This document shows, in pieces, positions 16,756-25,027 of a stretch of 64,000 nucleotides of DNA. Under the pieces are notes generated by a model. The model saw only the letters and a program-made list of their open reading frames with translations. It did no database searches and was not told where the DNA came from. This DNA is from Streptococcus sp. zg-86 (GTDB taxonomy: Bacteria > Bacillota > Bacilli > Lactobacillales > Streptococcaceae). Made by a program: the position numbers and the translations under genes. The first letter of the stretch is position 1; every line of letters begins with the position of its first letter. The stretch is from contig NZ_CP072115.1 of assembly GCF_017639855.1 (NCBI RefSeq), positions 372,001 to 436,000 of the forward strand, written 5' to 3'.

Positions 16756-17533
16756 AGAACGGGAATGTCAACTGATTAAGCAAATGATTGGTTTCTTAGG
16801 TGGTGAAGAAGGAAGTAGCGAGGATAGGGATGAACTTCTGATTATCTGGCGAGGCTTGGTCAATCGACGACCAGCTGGCCTTCTTTCGGAAGAATACCTC
16901 GCTTGTGAAAAAGAATTTCTAACCGACTATCATCAGAAACACCAGCGTTCTCTAGCAGATTGTGAAAAAACGCTTCATCCCAATATCTTACTCTACTATG
17001 GGGATATTTGTCATTTGCAGGTAGATGCCATTGTCAATGCGGCAAATAGTGAGTTATTAGGCTGTTTTCTGCCCAATCATGGCTGTATTGATAATGCTAT
17101 CCATTTTTATGCAGGAGCAGAACTCCGCAATGCGTGTGCGGAATTGATGAAAAAACAAGGGCATAAAGAACCAGTAGGACAGGTAAAGGTCACAAAGGGG
17201 TATGCCCTACCTACTCAGTTGATTTTTCATACGGTAGGACCAAGGATTCCAGAAGGGAAAAGCCCCTCTCCTATTCGGGAAAATCTCCTAAGACAATGCT
17301 ATCTAGCCTGTCTTAATCGGGCGCGTGAAGAAGGTCTGGCAACCTTGGCATTTTGTGCTATCTCAACAGGAGAATTTGGTTATCCTAAAAAAGAGGCAGC
17401 GGCTCTTGCTGTTCAAACGGTGGACGATTGGTTGAGTGAAACGGCTTATCCACTGACCGTCATCTTTACCTTATACACAGAAGAAGATGCTATTTATTAT
17501 GAAAAAGAACTAAGAGAAGAGGAGAAGTCATGA
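16748..17533 (+). CDS. Zinc-type macrodomain protein-ADP-ribose hydrolase
   Basis: A 261-residue protein with an N-terminal helical extension (about 90 residues) and a macrodomain: YYGDICHLQVDAIVNAANSE, then LLGCFLPNHGCIDNAIH with Cys and His residues positioned to bind zinc, and FCAISTGEFGYPKKEAA. This is the class linked to SirTM that removes ADP-ribose from proteins. The ATG at 16748 overlaps the GcvH-L stop by eight bases; an upstream GTG at 16715 is possible but lies deep inside GcvH-L. It overlaps SirTM by four bases. Confidence 0.9.
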   Translation: MRKERECQLIKQMIGFLGGEEGSSEDRDELLIIWRGLVNRRPAGLLSEEYLACEKEFLTDYHQKHQRSLADCEKTLHPNILLYYGDICHLQVDAIVNAANSELLGCFLPNHGCIDNAIHFYAGAELRNACAELMKKQGHKEPVGQVKVTKGYALPTQLIFHTVGPRIPEGKSPSPIRENLLRQCYLACLNRAREEGLATLAFCAISTGEFGYPKKEAAALAVQTVDDWLSETAYPLTVIFTLYTEEDAIYYEKELREEEKS

Positions 17534-18417
17534 CTCAGTGGAAAGCGCTGAAGAGTGCACAGGATGAGCCTGAGATATTAGCTAGTCTAATCCGAGAGGC
17601 AGATGCTGTTGTTGTGGGAATCGGAGCAGGGATGTCAGCCGCAGACGGTTTTACCTACATCGGAGAACGGTTTGAAACCGCCTTTCCTGATTTTATTGCA
17701 AAATATGGCCTCCTAGATATGTTGCAGGCCAGTTTGTTTCAGTTTGCGAGTTTAGAGGAATATTGGGCTTTTCAAAGTCGCTTTGTCACTCTAAATTATC
17801 TGGATCAGCCTGTTGGACAAGCCTATCTGGATTTGAAGGAAATCCTTGAAACAACAGCTTATCATATCATTACGACCAATGCGGATAATGCCTTTGCGGC
17901 AGCTGCTTACGACATGAATAAGGTCTTTCACATTCAAGGTGAGTATGGCTTATGGCAATGTAGTCGCTTTTGTCACCAGCAGACCTATCGAAATGATGAT
18001 TTAATCCGCCAAATGGTTGCAGAACAAAGGGATATGAAGATTCCGCGGGATTTGATTCCTTATTGTCCAAGGTGTGGAGCACCTTTTGAAATCAATAAGC
18101 GTAATGCAGAAAAAGGGATGGTTGAGGATGCGGATTTCTTTGCGCAAAAAGAGCGATATGACCGCTTTTTAGCAGAGCATAAGGGGCAAAAGGTCCTCTA
18201 TCTTGAGATTGGGGTGGGCTATACAACACCACAATTTATTAAGCAACCTTTTCAGAAGCAAACACAGGAAAATCCTGCTGCCCTCTTTGTAAGCCTGAAC
18301 CAAAAGCAGTATCGGATTCCACCTGCTATTCGACCTCAAAGTGTTCAACTAACTAGTCATATCGCCACTTTAATGGCTAAGACCAAAGAATGTTTTATGA
18401 AGGAAAGGAGAGAATGA
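17530..18417 (+). CDS. SirTM, macrodomain-linked Sir2-family ADP-ribosyltransferase
   Basis: A 295-residue sirtuin-fold protein. The NAD-binding loop reads VGIGAGMSAADGFTYIGERF in place of the deacetylase GAGxSxxSGIPxFR. THN-like ITTNADNAF lies near residue 115, and zinc ligands are CSRFC near residue 143 and CPRCG near residue 180. Family knowledge says SirTM proteins transfer ADP-ribose to lipoylated GcvH-L rather than deacetylate. Both neighbours overlap it by four bases. Confidence 0.9.
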   Translation: MTQWKALKSAQDEPEILASLIREADAVVVGIGAGMSAADGFTYIGERFETAFPDFIAKYGLLDMLQASLFQFASLEEYWAFQSRFVTLNYLDQPVGQAYLDLKEILETTAYHIITTNADNAFAAAAYDMNKVFHIQGEYGLWQCSRFCHQQTYRNDDLIRQMVAEQRDMKIPRDLIPYCPRCGAPFEINKRNAEKGMVEDADFFAQKERYDRFLAEHKGQKVLYLEIGVGYTTPQFIKQPFQKQTQENPAALFVSLNQKQYRIPPAIRPQSVQLTSHIATLMAKTKECFMKERRE

Positions 18418-19436
18418 TGTACCTTATTGAACCTATTCGCAATGGAAAATATATTGCGGACGGTGCAGTTGCTCTTGCTATGCAAGTTTATGTTCAACAA
18501 CATGTCTTTTTAGATGATGATATTTTGTTTCCTTATTATTGTGAGCCAAAAGTAGAGATTGGTAAGTTTCAAAATGCGATTGTCGAAATCAACGAAGACT
18601 ATCTCAAGGAAAACAATATCTTGCTTGTTCGCCGTGATACTGGGGGTGGTGCAGTATATGTTGATTCTGGTGCAGTTAATGTCTGCTATCTGATTCAGGA
18701 TAATGGTATCTTTGGTGATTTTAAACGGGCCTATGCTCCTGCTATTCGTGCCCTCAATGAATTGGGAGTAACTCAGGTTGAACAGACTGGTCGCAATGAT
18801 CTGGTGATTGAAGGCAAAAAAGTCTCAGGTGCTGCTATGACGATTTCGAATAATCGGGTCTACGGTGGTTATTCTCTCTTGTTAGATGTTGATGTTGAGG
18901 CAATGGAGAAAGTGCTTCATCCAAACAGGAAAAAAATCGAATCAAAAGGGATAAAATCAGTTAGAAGTCGTGTCGGCAGTATTCGTCCTTTTTTAGCATA
19001 TGAGTACCAAGCTATTACAACGGATGAATTTAAAAATCTGATGACCTGCAAATTGCTGGGAATTACTAGCCTTGATCAAGCAAAACGCTATGAATTGACA
19101 GATGACGATTGGGCTGCGATTAATCAATTGGTCGCTGATAAATATAAAAACTGGGAATGGAATTATGGCAATTCTCCACAGTACAGTTACCACCGAGATG
19201 GTCGTTTTGCAGCTGGAACCATTGATATTCACTTGGATATGGATAAGGGACGGATTGCACATTGTAAAATCTATGGTGATTTCTTTGGAAAAGGTGATGT
19301 GTCAGAAGTTGAGCAAGCTTTAATAGGACACCGAATGGAAAAAGACGATATTCGTATGGTTTTAGAGACAATTGATTTGTCACGCTATTTCGGCAAGGTA
19401 TCAGCAGATGAGTTGCTTGAGTTGATCTTTAGCTGA
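18414..19436 (+). CDS. lplA: Lipoate-protein ligase A
   Basis: A 340-residue enzyme that activates free lipoate with ATP and attaches it to a lysine. It has the RRDTGGGAVYVDSGAVN lipoyl-AMP loop near residue 80 and GRNDLVIEGKKVSGAAM near residue 130, with the catalytic Lys. The C-terminal accessory domain is present, so length is full. ATG 18414 (or 18417) overlaps the SirTM stop, with AAGGAGAG upstream. It is the last gene of the operon; the next promoter starts 12 bases after its stop, and no separate terminator is seen. Confidence 0.92.
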   Translation: MMYLIEPIRNGKYIADGAVALAMQVYVQQHVFLDDDILFPYYCEPKVEIGKFQNAIVEINEDYLKENNILLVRRDTGGGAVYVDSGAVNVCYLIQDNGIFGDFKRAYAPAIRALNELGVTQVEQTGRNDLVIEGKKVSGAAMTISNNRVYGGYSLLLDVDVEAMEKVLHPNRKKIESKGIKSVRSRVGSIRPFLAYEYQAITTDEFKNLMTCKLLGITSLDQAKRYELTDDDWAAINQLVADKYKNWEWNYGNSPQYSYHRDGRFAAGTIDIHLDMDKGRIAHCKIYGDFFGKGDVSEVEQALIGHRMEKDDIRMVLETIDLSRYFGKVSADELLELIFS

Positions 19437-19447
19437 GGGAGAAGCAG

Positions 19448-19476
19448 TTGCAATTTCTCAGAAAATCTGTTACAAT
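19448..19476 (+). promoter_or_regulatory. Promoter of the T-box/valS operon
   Basis: TTGCAA (19448-19453) and TACAAT (19471-19476), spacer 17, with an extended TGT before the -10. Confidence 0.75.
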
Positions 19477-19482
19477 AAAGCC

Positions 19483-19670
19483 AATCAGAGGGATAGTGAG
19501 TTTGTCTGTTACAGAAAGCGGTGGTGCTGAGAAATCCGCACAGATGTCAGTATGGGTTGCTGAGGTTGAATATGAAAGATGAATAAGAGCGGGCATTTGC
19601 CCGAATTTGGGTGGTACCGCGGAAATTAGCATTAACTTTCGTCCCTGTCGTATGGCAGGGGCGTTTTTGT
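19483..19670 (+). promoter_or_regulatory. T-box riboswitch, valine type
   Basis: The T-box bulge sequence GGGTGGTACCGCGG is at 19609-19622. The intrinsic terminator GTCCCTG...CAGGGGC with TTTTT follows at 19640-19668. The distal stem I pattern GCGGTGGTGCTGAGAAATCC is at 19518-19537. Uncharged tRNA binding would favour the antiterminator. Two valine codons lie in the specifier region, GTC at 19546 and GTT at 19556; GTT followed by G next to the basal helix fits best. The nearest synthetase gene in the operon is valS. Confidence 0.93.
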
Positions 19671-19697
19671 GTCAGATGAGAGAAAGTGAGGCAAGTT

Positions 19698-20294
19698 ATG
19701 CTAAAGATTTTAGAAGCTTATGATGGCAAATCATTGCCTAAAGTGGAAACCAATCGTCTGATACTGCGTCAGTGGACCGTGGAGGATGTCGAAGATCTGT
19801 TTGCCTATGCGAGCTTGCCTGAGGTTTGCTTACCAGCGGGTTTTCCACCGGTAGCGACGCTTACGGAAGAACGGAAGTATATTGAAAGCAAGTATCTCGA
19901 AAATCTTGTCAAAGAGAACTTACCGTCTGGCTACGGAATCACCGTCAAAGGGAGCAATCGTGTCATAGGCTCTTGTGACTTTAATCACCGCCGAGCAGAT
20001 GATGTATTTGAGATTGGCTATCTTCTTCATCCAGATTTTTGGGGCAGGGGCTATATGCCAGAAGCAGTTGCTGCGCTGATTGAAGTCGCTTTTACGCTTC
20101 TTCATCTCCATAAGGTCGAAATCCGTTGCTACAGCTCCAACCAGCAAAGCAAGCGAGTTGCTGAAAAACTCGGTTTCACCTTAGAAGCGACGATTCGTAA
20201 CTATAAAGACTTAGAAGGAAATCGAGTAGACGAATTGGTTTACGGATTGTTGAGGACAGAGTGGGAGGAGAAACATCATGCTCCATCATATTGA
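19698..20294 (+). CDS. GNAT family N-acetyltransferase (RimJ/RimL-like)
   Basis: A 198-residue acetyltransferase with VETNRLILRQWTVEDVEDLF at the start and the acetyl-CoA-binding IGYLLHPDFWGRGYMPEAV block near residue 110. Such enzymes acetylate protein N-termini or small amines. ATG 19698 is chosen over the upstream GTG at 19686 because GTGAGG then serves as the ribosome site. It is the first gene after the T-box, so it is controlled by valine tRNA charging although it is not a synthetase. It overlaps the next gene by 17 bases. Confidence 0.88.
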   Translation: MLKILEAYDGKSLPKVETNRLILRQWTVEDVEDLFAYASLPEVCLPAGFPPVATLTEERKYIESKYLENLVKENLPSGYGITVKGSNRVIGSCDFNHRRADDVFEIGYLLHPDFWGRGYMPEAVAALIEVAFTLLHLHKVEIRCYSSNQQSKRVAEKLGFTLEATIRNYKDLEGNRVDELVYGLLRTEWEEKHHAPSY

Positions 20295-20670
20295 AATCAA
20301 TGTGTCGAATCTTGCAATCAGCCGTGTCTTTTATGCTAAGCTTTTTGCAGACTTGGGCTATGAACTGTATCAAGAGTGGGAAGAGGGCTTTAGCTATCGA
20401 GATAAGGATTCCTATCTGGTTTTTGTCCAAACCAAGGAAGACTACAAAGAGCCAAGTTATCATAGGAAACGAACGAGTCTCAATCATCTTGCATTTACTC
20501 TTTCAACTAAGGAAAAAGTTGATTCTCTGCACAATCGCTTACGCTCGGAGGGTGTAACCCTACTCTATGAAGAAAACTCCCCATATGCTGGAGGACCAGA
20601 CCATTATGCTGTCTTTTTTGAAGATCCAGATAGGCTGAAAATTGAGGTAGTGTGGGAGGTAAGAACATGA
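20278..20670 (+). CDS. VOC (glyoxalase/bleomycin-resistance) family protein
   Basis: A 130-residue protein with two beta-alpha-beta-beta-beta modules. It starts MLHHIEINVSNLAISRVFYA and ends with HYAVFFEDPDRLKIEVVW, where the His and Glu fit metal ligand positions. Substrate unknown. A GGGAGGAG ribosome site lies inside the end of the acetyltransferase gene, and it overlaps the following gene by four bases. Confidence 0.88.
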   Translation: MLHHIEINVSNLAISRVFYAKLFADLGYELYQEWEEGFSYRDKDSYLVFVQTKEDYKEPSYHRKRTSLNHLAFTLSTKEKVDSLHNRLRSEGVTLLYEENSPYAGGPDHYAVFFEDPDRLKIEVVWEVRT

Positions 20671-21230
20671 ATTTGGTTATAATTGGTGCCCAAGCGTCAG
20701 GTAAAATGACAATTGGTCAAGAAATTGAAAAATTGACAAAGATGACGTTATTTCATAACCATGATAGTATTGATTTTGTTATGCGCTTTATGGAATATGG
20801 TTCAGCAGCTACTGAATTGATTCAAAAAATTAGAATGGATTTTTTTGAAGTCTTTGCTAAAAATACTCACTCTCTCATTTTTACAGTTGTTATCAATTTT
20901 AATGATTCGCATGACCTTGATTTCTTAAAGCAAATTCAAGATGTTTTTCACTCTTATAAAAGAGAGGTTTTGTTTGTTGAACTGGAGACAGACATAGAAG
21001 AGAGGCTTCGACGAAATCGCACAGAGCATCGTATGCAGTGTAAGCCTTTGAAACGCGATGTTGAATGGTCTGAACAGGATATTTTATCGACGATGGATTT
21101 CGCACAATTTAATCCAGAATCGTCACCAGAATTTCTGAAGCATTATTATAAAATCAATAATACAAATTTGTCAGCTTATGAATCAGCACAGCTTATTTTA
21201 CAAAAGTTAAAGGATATTGAAACAATATAG
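20667..21230 (+). CDS. P-loop AAA-type nucleotide-binding protein
   Basis: A 187-residue protein with an N-terminal P-loop IIGAQASGKMTIGQEIEKL. Met follows the Lys where Ser or Thr is usual, as in a known group of small AAA/kinase-like proteins. FNHDSIDF-type substrate region (HNHDSIDFVMRF) and RRNRTEHR lid arginines suggest phosphotransfer. The ATG at 20667 has GGGAGGT upstream and overlaps the VOC stop. Substrate not known. Confidence 0.75.
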   Translation: MNLVIIGAQASGKMTIGQEIEKLTKMTLFHNHDSIDFVMRFMEYGSAATELIQKIRMDFFEVFAKNTHSLIFTVVINFNDSHDLDFLKQIQDVFHSYKREVLFVELETDIEERLRRNRTEHRMQCKPLKRDVEWSEQDILSTMDFAQFNPESSPEFLKHYYKINNTNLSAYESAQLILQKLKDIETI

Positions 21231-21242
21231 AAAGGACAAGAT

Positions 21243-23894
21243 ATGTCAAAAGAACTATCACCAAAATACAATCCAGCCGAGGTTGAGGCCGGTCGTTATG
21301 CGAAATGGCTGGAGGCAGATATCTTTAAGCCGTCAGGAGACGAGAAGGCAAAACCTTACTCCATCGTGATTCCACCGCCAAACGTGACGGGAAAACTCCA
21401 CCTTGGACACGCTTGGGACACGACGCTACAAGATATTATCATCCGTCAAAAACGGATGCAGGGCTTTGATACCTTGTGGTTGCCAGGGATGGACCATGCA
21501 GGGATTGCCACTCAAGCCAAGGTTGAGGAGCGCTTGCGTGGAGAAGGCATTACCCGCTATGACCTCGGTCGTGAGAAATTCCTAGAGAAAGTCTGGGAAT
21601 GGAAGGATGAGTATGCTGCAACGATTAAGGAGCAGTGGGGCAAGATGGGTTTGTCGCTTGACTACTCGCGTGAGCGATTCACCCTTGACGAGGGTTTGTC
21701 AAAGGCTGTTCGTAAGGTCTTTGTTGATTTGTATCAAAAGGGCTGGATTTACCGTGGGGAATTTATCATCAACTGGGATCCAGCAGCCCGCACCGCGCTT
21801 TCTGATATCGAGGTGATTCACAAAGATGTCGAGGGTGCCTTCTACCACATGAACTACACGCTTGAGGACGGCTCTCGTGCGCTTCAAGTTGCGACCACCC
21901 GTCCTGAGACCATGTTTGGAGACGTTGCGGTCGCAGTTAACCCAGAAGATTCACGCTACAAGGACTTGATTGGGCAAAATGTTATCCTGCCGATTGTCAA
22001 TAAAGCCATTCCAATCGTAGCCGATGAACATGCGGATCCAGAATTTGGAACAGGGGTCGTAAAAATTACACCAGCCCACGATCCAAATGACTTCCTCGTA
22101 GGACAACGCCACAATTTACCACAAGTCAACGTCATGAACGATGATGGAACCATGAACGACTTGGCGGGTGAATTTGCAGGGATGGATCGCTTCGAAGCTC
22201 GTAAGGCAGTCGTGGCTAAATTGGAAGAATTGGGTGCCCTTGTGGAAATCGAAAAACGTGTGCATTCTGTCGGACACTCTGAGCGTAGCGGTGCTGTTGT
22301 CGAGCCACGTTTGTCTACTCAGTGGTTTGTCAAAATGGATGAATTAGCTAAAAATGCTATTGTCAACCAAAAGACCGAAGATGAAGTGAAATTCTATCCA
22401 CCACGTTTCAACGATACCTTCCTTCAATGGATGGAAAATGTGCATGACTGGGTGATTTCACGTCAGCTTTGGTGGGGGCACCAAATCCCAGCTTGGTACA
22501 ATGCAGAAGGTGACATCTATGTTGGGGAAGAAGCACCAGCAGGTGACGGATGGACTCAGGATGAAGATGTGCTTGATACCTGGTTCAGCTCAGCCCTTTG
22601 GCCATTTTCAACCATGGGGTGGCCAGATGAGGACAACGCAGACTTCAAACGCTACTTCCCAACCTCAACCCTTGTTACAGGCTATGATATTATCTTCTTC
22701 TGGGTATCACGAATGATTTTCCAATCCCTTGAATTTACAGACCGTCGTCCGTTTGAAAATGTCTTGATTCACGGTTTGATTCGTGATGAGCAAGGCCGTA
22801 AAATGTCTAAATCTCTCGGGAATGGGATTGATCCGATGGATGTGATTGACCAGTACGGTGCAGACAGTCTCCGTTGGTTCTTATCTAACGGCTCTGCCCC
22901 AGGGCAAGATGTCCGCTTTAGCTATGAGAAAATGGATGCCAGCTGGAACTTCATCAATAAAATCTGGAATATCTCCCGCTACATTCTCATGAATAATGAG
23001 GGCTTGAATCTTGATGAGGCGCGTGAAAATGTTGCAAAAGTAGCCGCAAGCGAGGCTGGAAACGTGACAGACCGCTGGATTCTCCACAACCTCAATGAAA
23101 CCATTGCCAAAGTCACTGAAAACTTTGACAAATTTGAGTTCGGTGTTGCTGGGCACATCCTCTATAACTTTATCTGGGATGAATTTGCGGACTGGTATGT
23201 CGAGTTGACCAAGGAAGTGCTTTATAGCGATAATGAGGCAGAAAAAATCATGACTCGCTCTGTGCTTCTTTACACCTTGGATCAAATCTTGCGCTTGCTC
23301 CACCCAATCATGCCGTTTGTGACGGAGGAAATCTTTGGGCAAATCTCAGAAGGAAGCATTGTAACGGCAAGCTATCCAGTAGTTCGTTCTGAGTTTGAAA
23401 ATCTTGCAGCGGCAAATGGCGTAGAAGCCTTGAAAGATGTGATTCGTGCCGTTCGAAATGCGCGTAGTGAAGTCAACGTTGCCCCAAGTAAGCCAATCAC
23501 GCTCTTAATTAAGCCAACTGATAGCCAGTTAGAAGAATTCTTTAAGGCAAATGTCAACTACATCAAACGCTTTACAAATCCTGAGCAATTAGAAATTGAC
23601 GGCAGTTTGACCGCACCAGAGCTAGCCATGTCAAGCGTCATCACAGGAGCTGAAATCTATTTACCACTTGCAGACCTTCTCAATGTCGATGAAGAATTAG
23701 CTCGTCTGGAAAAAGAACTTGCCAAATGGCAAAAAGAACTCGACATGGTCGGTAAAAAACTCGCCAACGAGAAATTTATCGCCAATGCCAAACCAGAAGT
23801 CGTTGAAAAAGAACGCACCAAACAAGCCGACTACCAAACCAAATACGATGCGACCAAAGAACGCATTGCAGAGATGGAGAAGTTGGTGAAATAG
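21243..23894 (+). CDS. valS: Valyl-tRNA synthetase
   Basis: An 883-residue class I aminoacyl-tRNA synthetase that charges tRNA-Val. The HIGH motif appears as HLGH (PPNVTGKLHLGHAW near residue 50). The KMSKS motif is exact in GRKMSKSLGNG near residue 520. The editing domain lies between, and the C-terminal Lys/Glu-rich coiled coil (LARLEKELAKWQKELDMVGK) is the tRNA-binding arm. Length is full. It is the fourth gene after the T-box leader, 12 bases past the P-loop gene, with an AAAGGA ribosome site and a strong terminator downstream. Confidence 0.98.
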   Translation: MSKELSPKYNPAEVEAGRYAKWLEADIFKPSGDEKAKPYSIVIPPPNVTGKLHLGHAWDTTLQDIIIRQKRMQGFDTLWLPGMDHAGIATQAKVEERLRGEGITRYDLGREKFLEKVWEWKDEYAATIKEQWGKMGLSLDYSRERFTLDEGLSKAVRKVFVDLYQKGWIYRGEFIINWDPAARTALSDIEVIHKDVEGAFYHMNYTLEDGSRALQVATTRPETMFGDVAVAVNPEDSRYKDLIGQNVILPIVNKAIPIVADEHADPEFGTGVVKITPAHDPNDFLVGQRHNLPQVNVMNDDGTMNDLAGEFAGMDRFEARKAVVAKLEELGALVEIEKRVHSVGHSERSGAVVEPRLSTQWFVKMDELAKNAIVNQKTEDEVKFYPPRFNDTFLQWMENVHDWVISRQLWWGHQIPAWYNAEGDIYVGEEAPAGDGWTQDEDVLDTWFSSALWPFSTMGWPDEDNADFKRYFPTSTLVTGYDIIFFWVSRMIFQSLEFTDRRPFENVLIHGLIRDEQGRKMSKSLGNGIDPMDVIDQYGADSLRWFLSNGSAPGQDVRFSYEKMDASWNFINKIWNISRYILMNNEGLNLDEARENVAKVAASEAGNVTDRWILHNLNETIAKVTENFDKFEFGVAGHILYNFIWDEFADWYVELTKEVLYSDNEAEKIMTRSVLLYTLDQILRLLHPIMPFVTEEIFGQISEGSIVTASYPVVRSEFENLAAANGVEALKDVIRAVRNARSEVNVAPSKPITLLIKPTDSQLEEFFKANVNYIKRFTNPEQLEIDGSLTAPELAMSSVITGAEIYLPLADLLNVDEELARLEKELAKWQKELDMVGKKLANEKFIANAKPEVVEKERTKQADYQTKYDATKERIAEMEKLVK

Positions 23895-23907
23895 CGTCAT
23901 AAACACG

Positions 23908-23935
23908 AAAACCCAGCCTAAAATGGTTGGGTTTT
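23908..23935 (+). terminator. Terminator of valS
   Basis: AAAACCCAGCC (23908-23918) pairs with GGTTGGGTTTT (23925-23935), one G-T pair, 6-nt loop. The 3' arm supplies the T-run. Confidence 0.8.
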
Positions 23936-23936
23936 G

Positions 23937-23945
23937 TGGTATAAT
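23937..23945 (+). promoter_or_regulatory. Extended -10 promoter of the nuclease/ATPase pair
   Basis: TGGTATAAT directly follows the valS terminator, 32 bases before the ATG at 23978, which has ATGAGG as ribosome site. Confidence 0.6.
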
Positions 23946-23977
23946 TGTAATGATAATAATTAAATGAGGTTAAATTT

Positions 23978-25027
23978 ATGACTAGTTCAAATGCTACCCC
24001 CTCTGCTTTCGGTTGGGACTTCCAAGCTAACTTGGCTTTGTATTTAGTGATGGATGAGGATCTTAAACAAATTGAGAAATTTAAGGTAGAGGGGAAAACA
24101 GAAGATATTGAAATATATTATAGACATTCTACAGAAAAAAGACCAATGCTTGTACAAGCAAAATCTCAAGAAGACCCTATGTCTGATTCTACGACTAAGA
24201 AACATTTAACTAATGCGATAAATTCGTTACTCCGTGCTGTAGATGAAGTTGATGGTGAATATAGTGAAGTAACATATGGTACGAATATAGAGATTCCAAT
24301 TAGGGCGGGTATCCAAAAAAGTTTTTTTGAAGGATTACGTAAAAAATATAAGTATAGTGAATTACCGGTAAAATTCCAACAGAAATTGAATGAGATTATG
24401 GAAGATTCTAATATCAAACTAGACAGACCACAAGTATTTAAAGAAAGATTGTCTATTTTAAAAATTTCGTTTCATGGTCAAGACGATGAAACTAGGTATG
24501 GGGTAGTAAAAGCAAAAGTTGTTGATAAGCTTTGCTCTTTAGGGGTTGAAAGACATAAATGTAACAGGATATTTGGTTTTTTCCAAAAAGAGTTTATCCA
24601 AAATGCTTCAAAGCGTTTTGATTATAATATTAATGAATTAGGGTTAACTATAATTTTACTTAGTATTGAGAGTGATGAAACTCAAAGTTTTGAAAAGTTA
24701 GATGTACCAGAAGAATTTATAGCTCGAATTAAAACGGAGTTTTCTGATTATATTTCTGAAAAACAATTAAATTTCCAATTTATTAGCCAACTTGTTGGAG
24801 ATTATAAGAAATATGTAATGAATAACCCAAAAATGCCTCAAACTCAAAAAATTCAATATTTTACTAATGAGAATTTCCAACAATATCAGGATTATTTTTT
24901 ACAAAAAACAGCCAATATCAATCAAGAGCTTATAGACAATATAATAAAGGTTACCTTATATAGAATATTATCAAATAGAGTTGAGATAGATACTATTAAA
25001 GAAAGGATGGCTTTGGATGAAATTTAA
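23978..25027 (+). CDS. Putative PD-(D/E)xK-type nuclease, defence module component
   Basis: A 349-residue protein. The N-terminus (AFGWDFQANLALYLVM, then VEGKTEDIEIYY and MLVQAKSQED) shows the E...D-x-E...Q-x-K arrangement of PD-(D/E)xK nuclease folds, as in DUF4297-like defence effectors. The rest is helical with no family I recognise. The gene overlaps the ATPase gene by 11 bases. Base use is strongly AT-rich compared with valS, which suggests horizontal transfer. A dsDNA nuclease effector controlled by the ATPase is an inference. Confidence 0.6.
   Translation: MTSSNATPSAFGWDFQANLALYLVMDEDLKQIEKFKVEGKTEDIEIYYRHSTEKRPMLVQAKSQEDPMSDSTTKKHLTNAINSLLRAVDEVDGEYSEVTYGTNIEIPIRAGIQKSFFEGLRKKYKYSELPVKFQQKLNEIMEDSNIKLDRPQVFKERLSILKISFHGQDDETRYGVVKAKVVDKLCSLGVERHKCNRIFGFFQKEFIQNASKRFDYNINELGLTIILLSIESDETQSFEKLDVPEEFIARIKTEFSDYISEKQLNFQFISQLVGDYKKYVMNNPKMPQTQKIQYFTNENFQQYQDYFLQKTANINQELIDNIIKVTLYRILSNRVEIDTIKERMALDEI

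Noticed and set aside
22881..23342. A 153-codon open frame antisense to valS.
   Set aside because: It is fully inside a well-supported gene, and its residues look like a codon-bias shadow.
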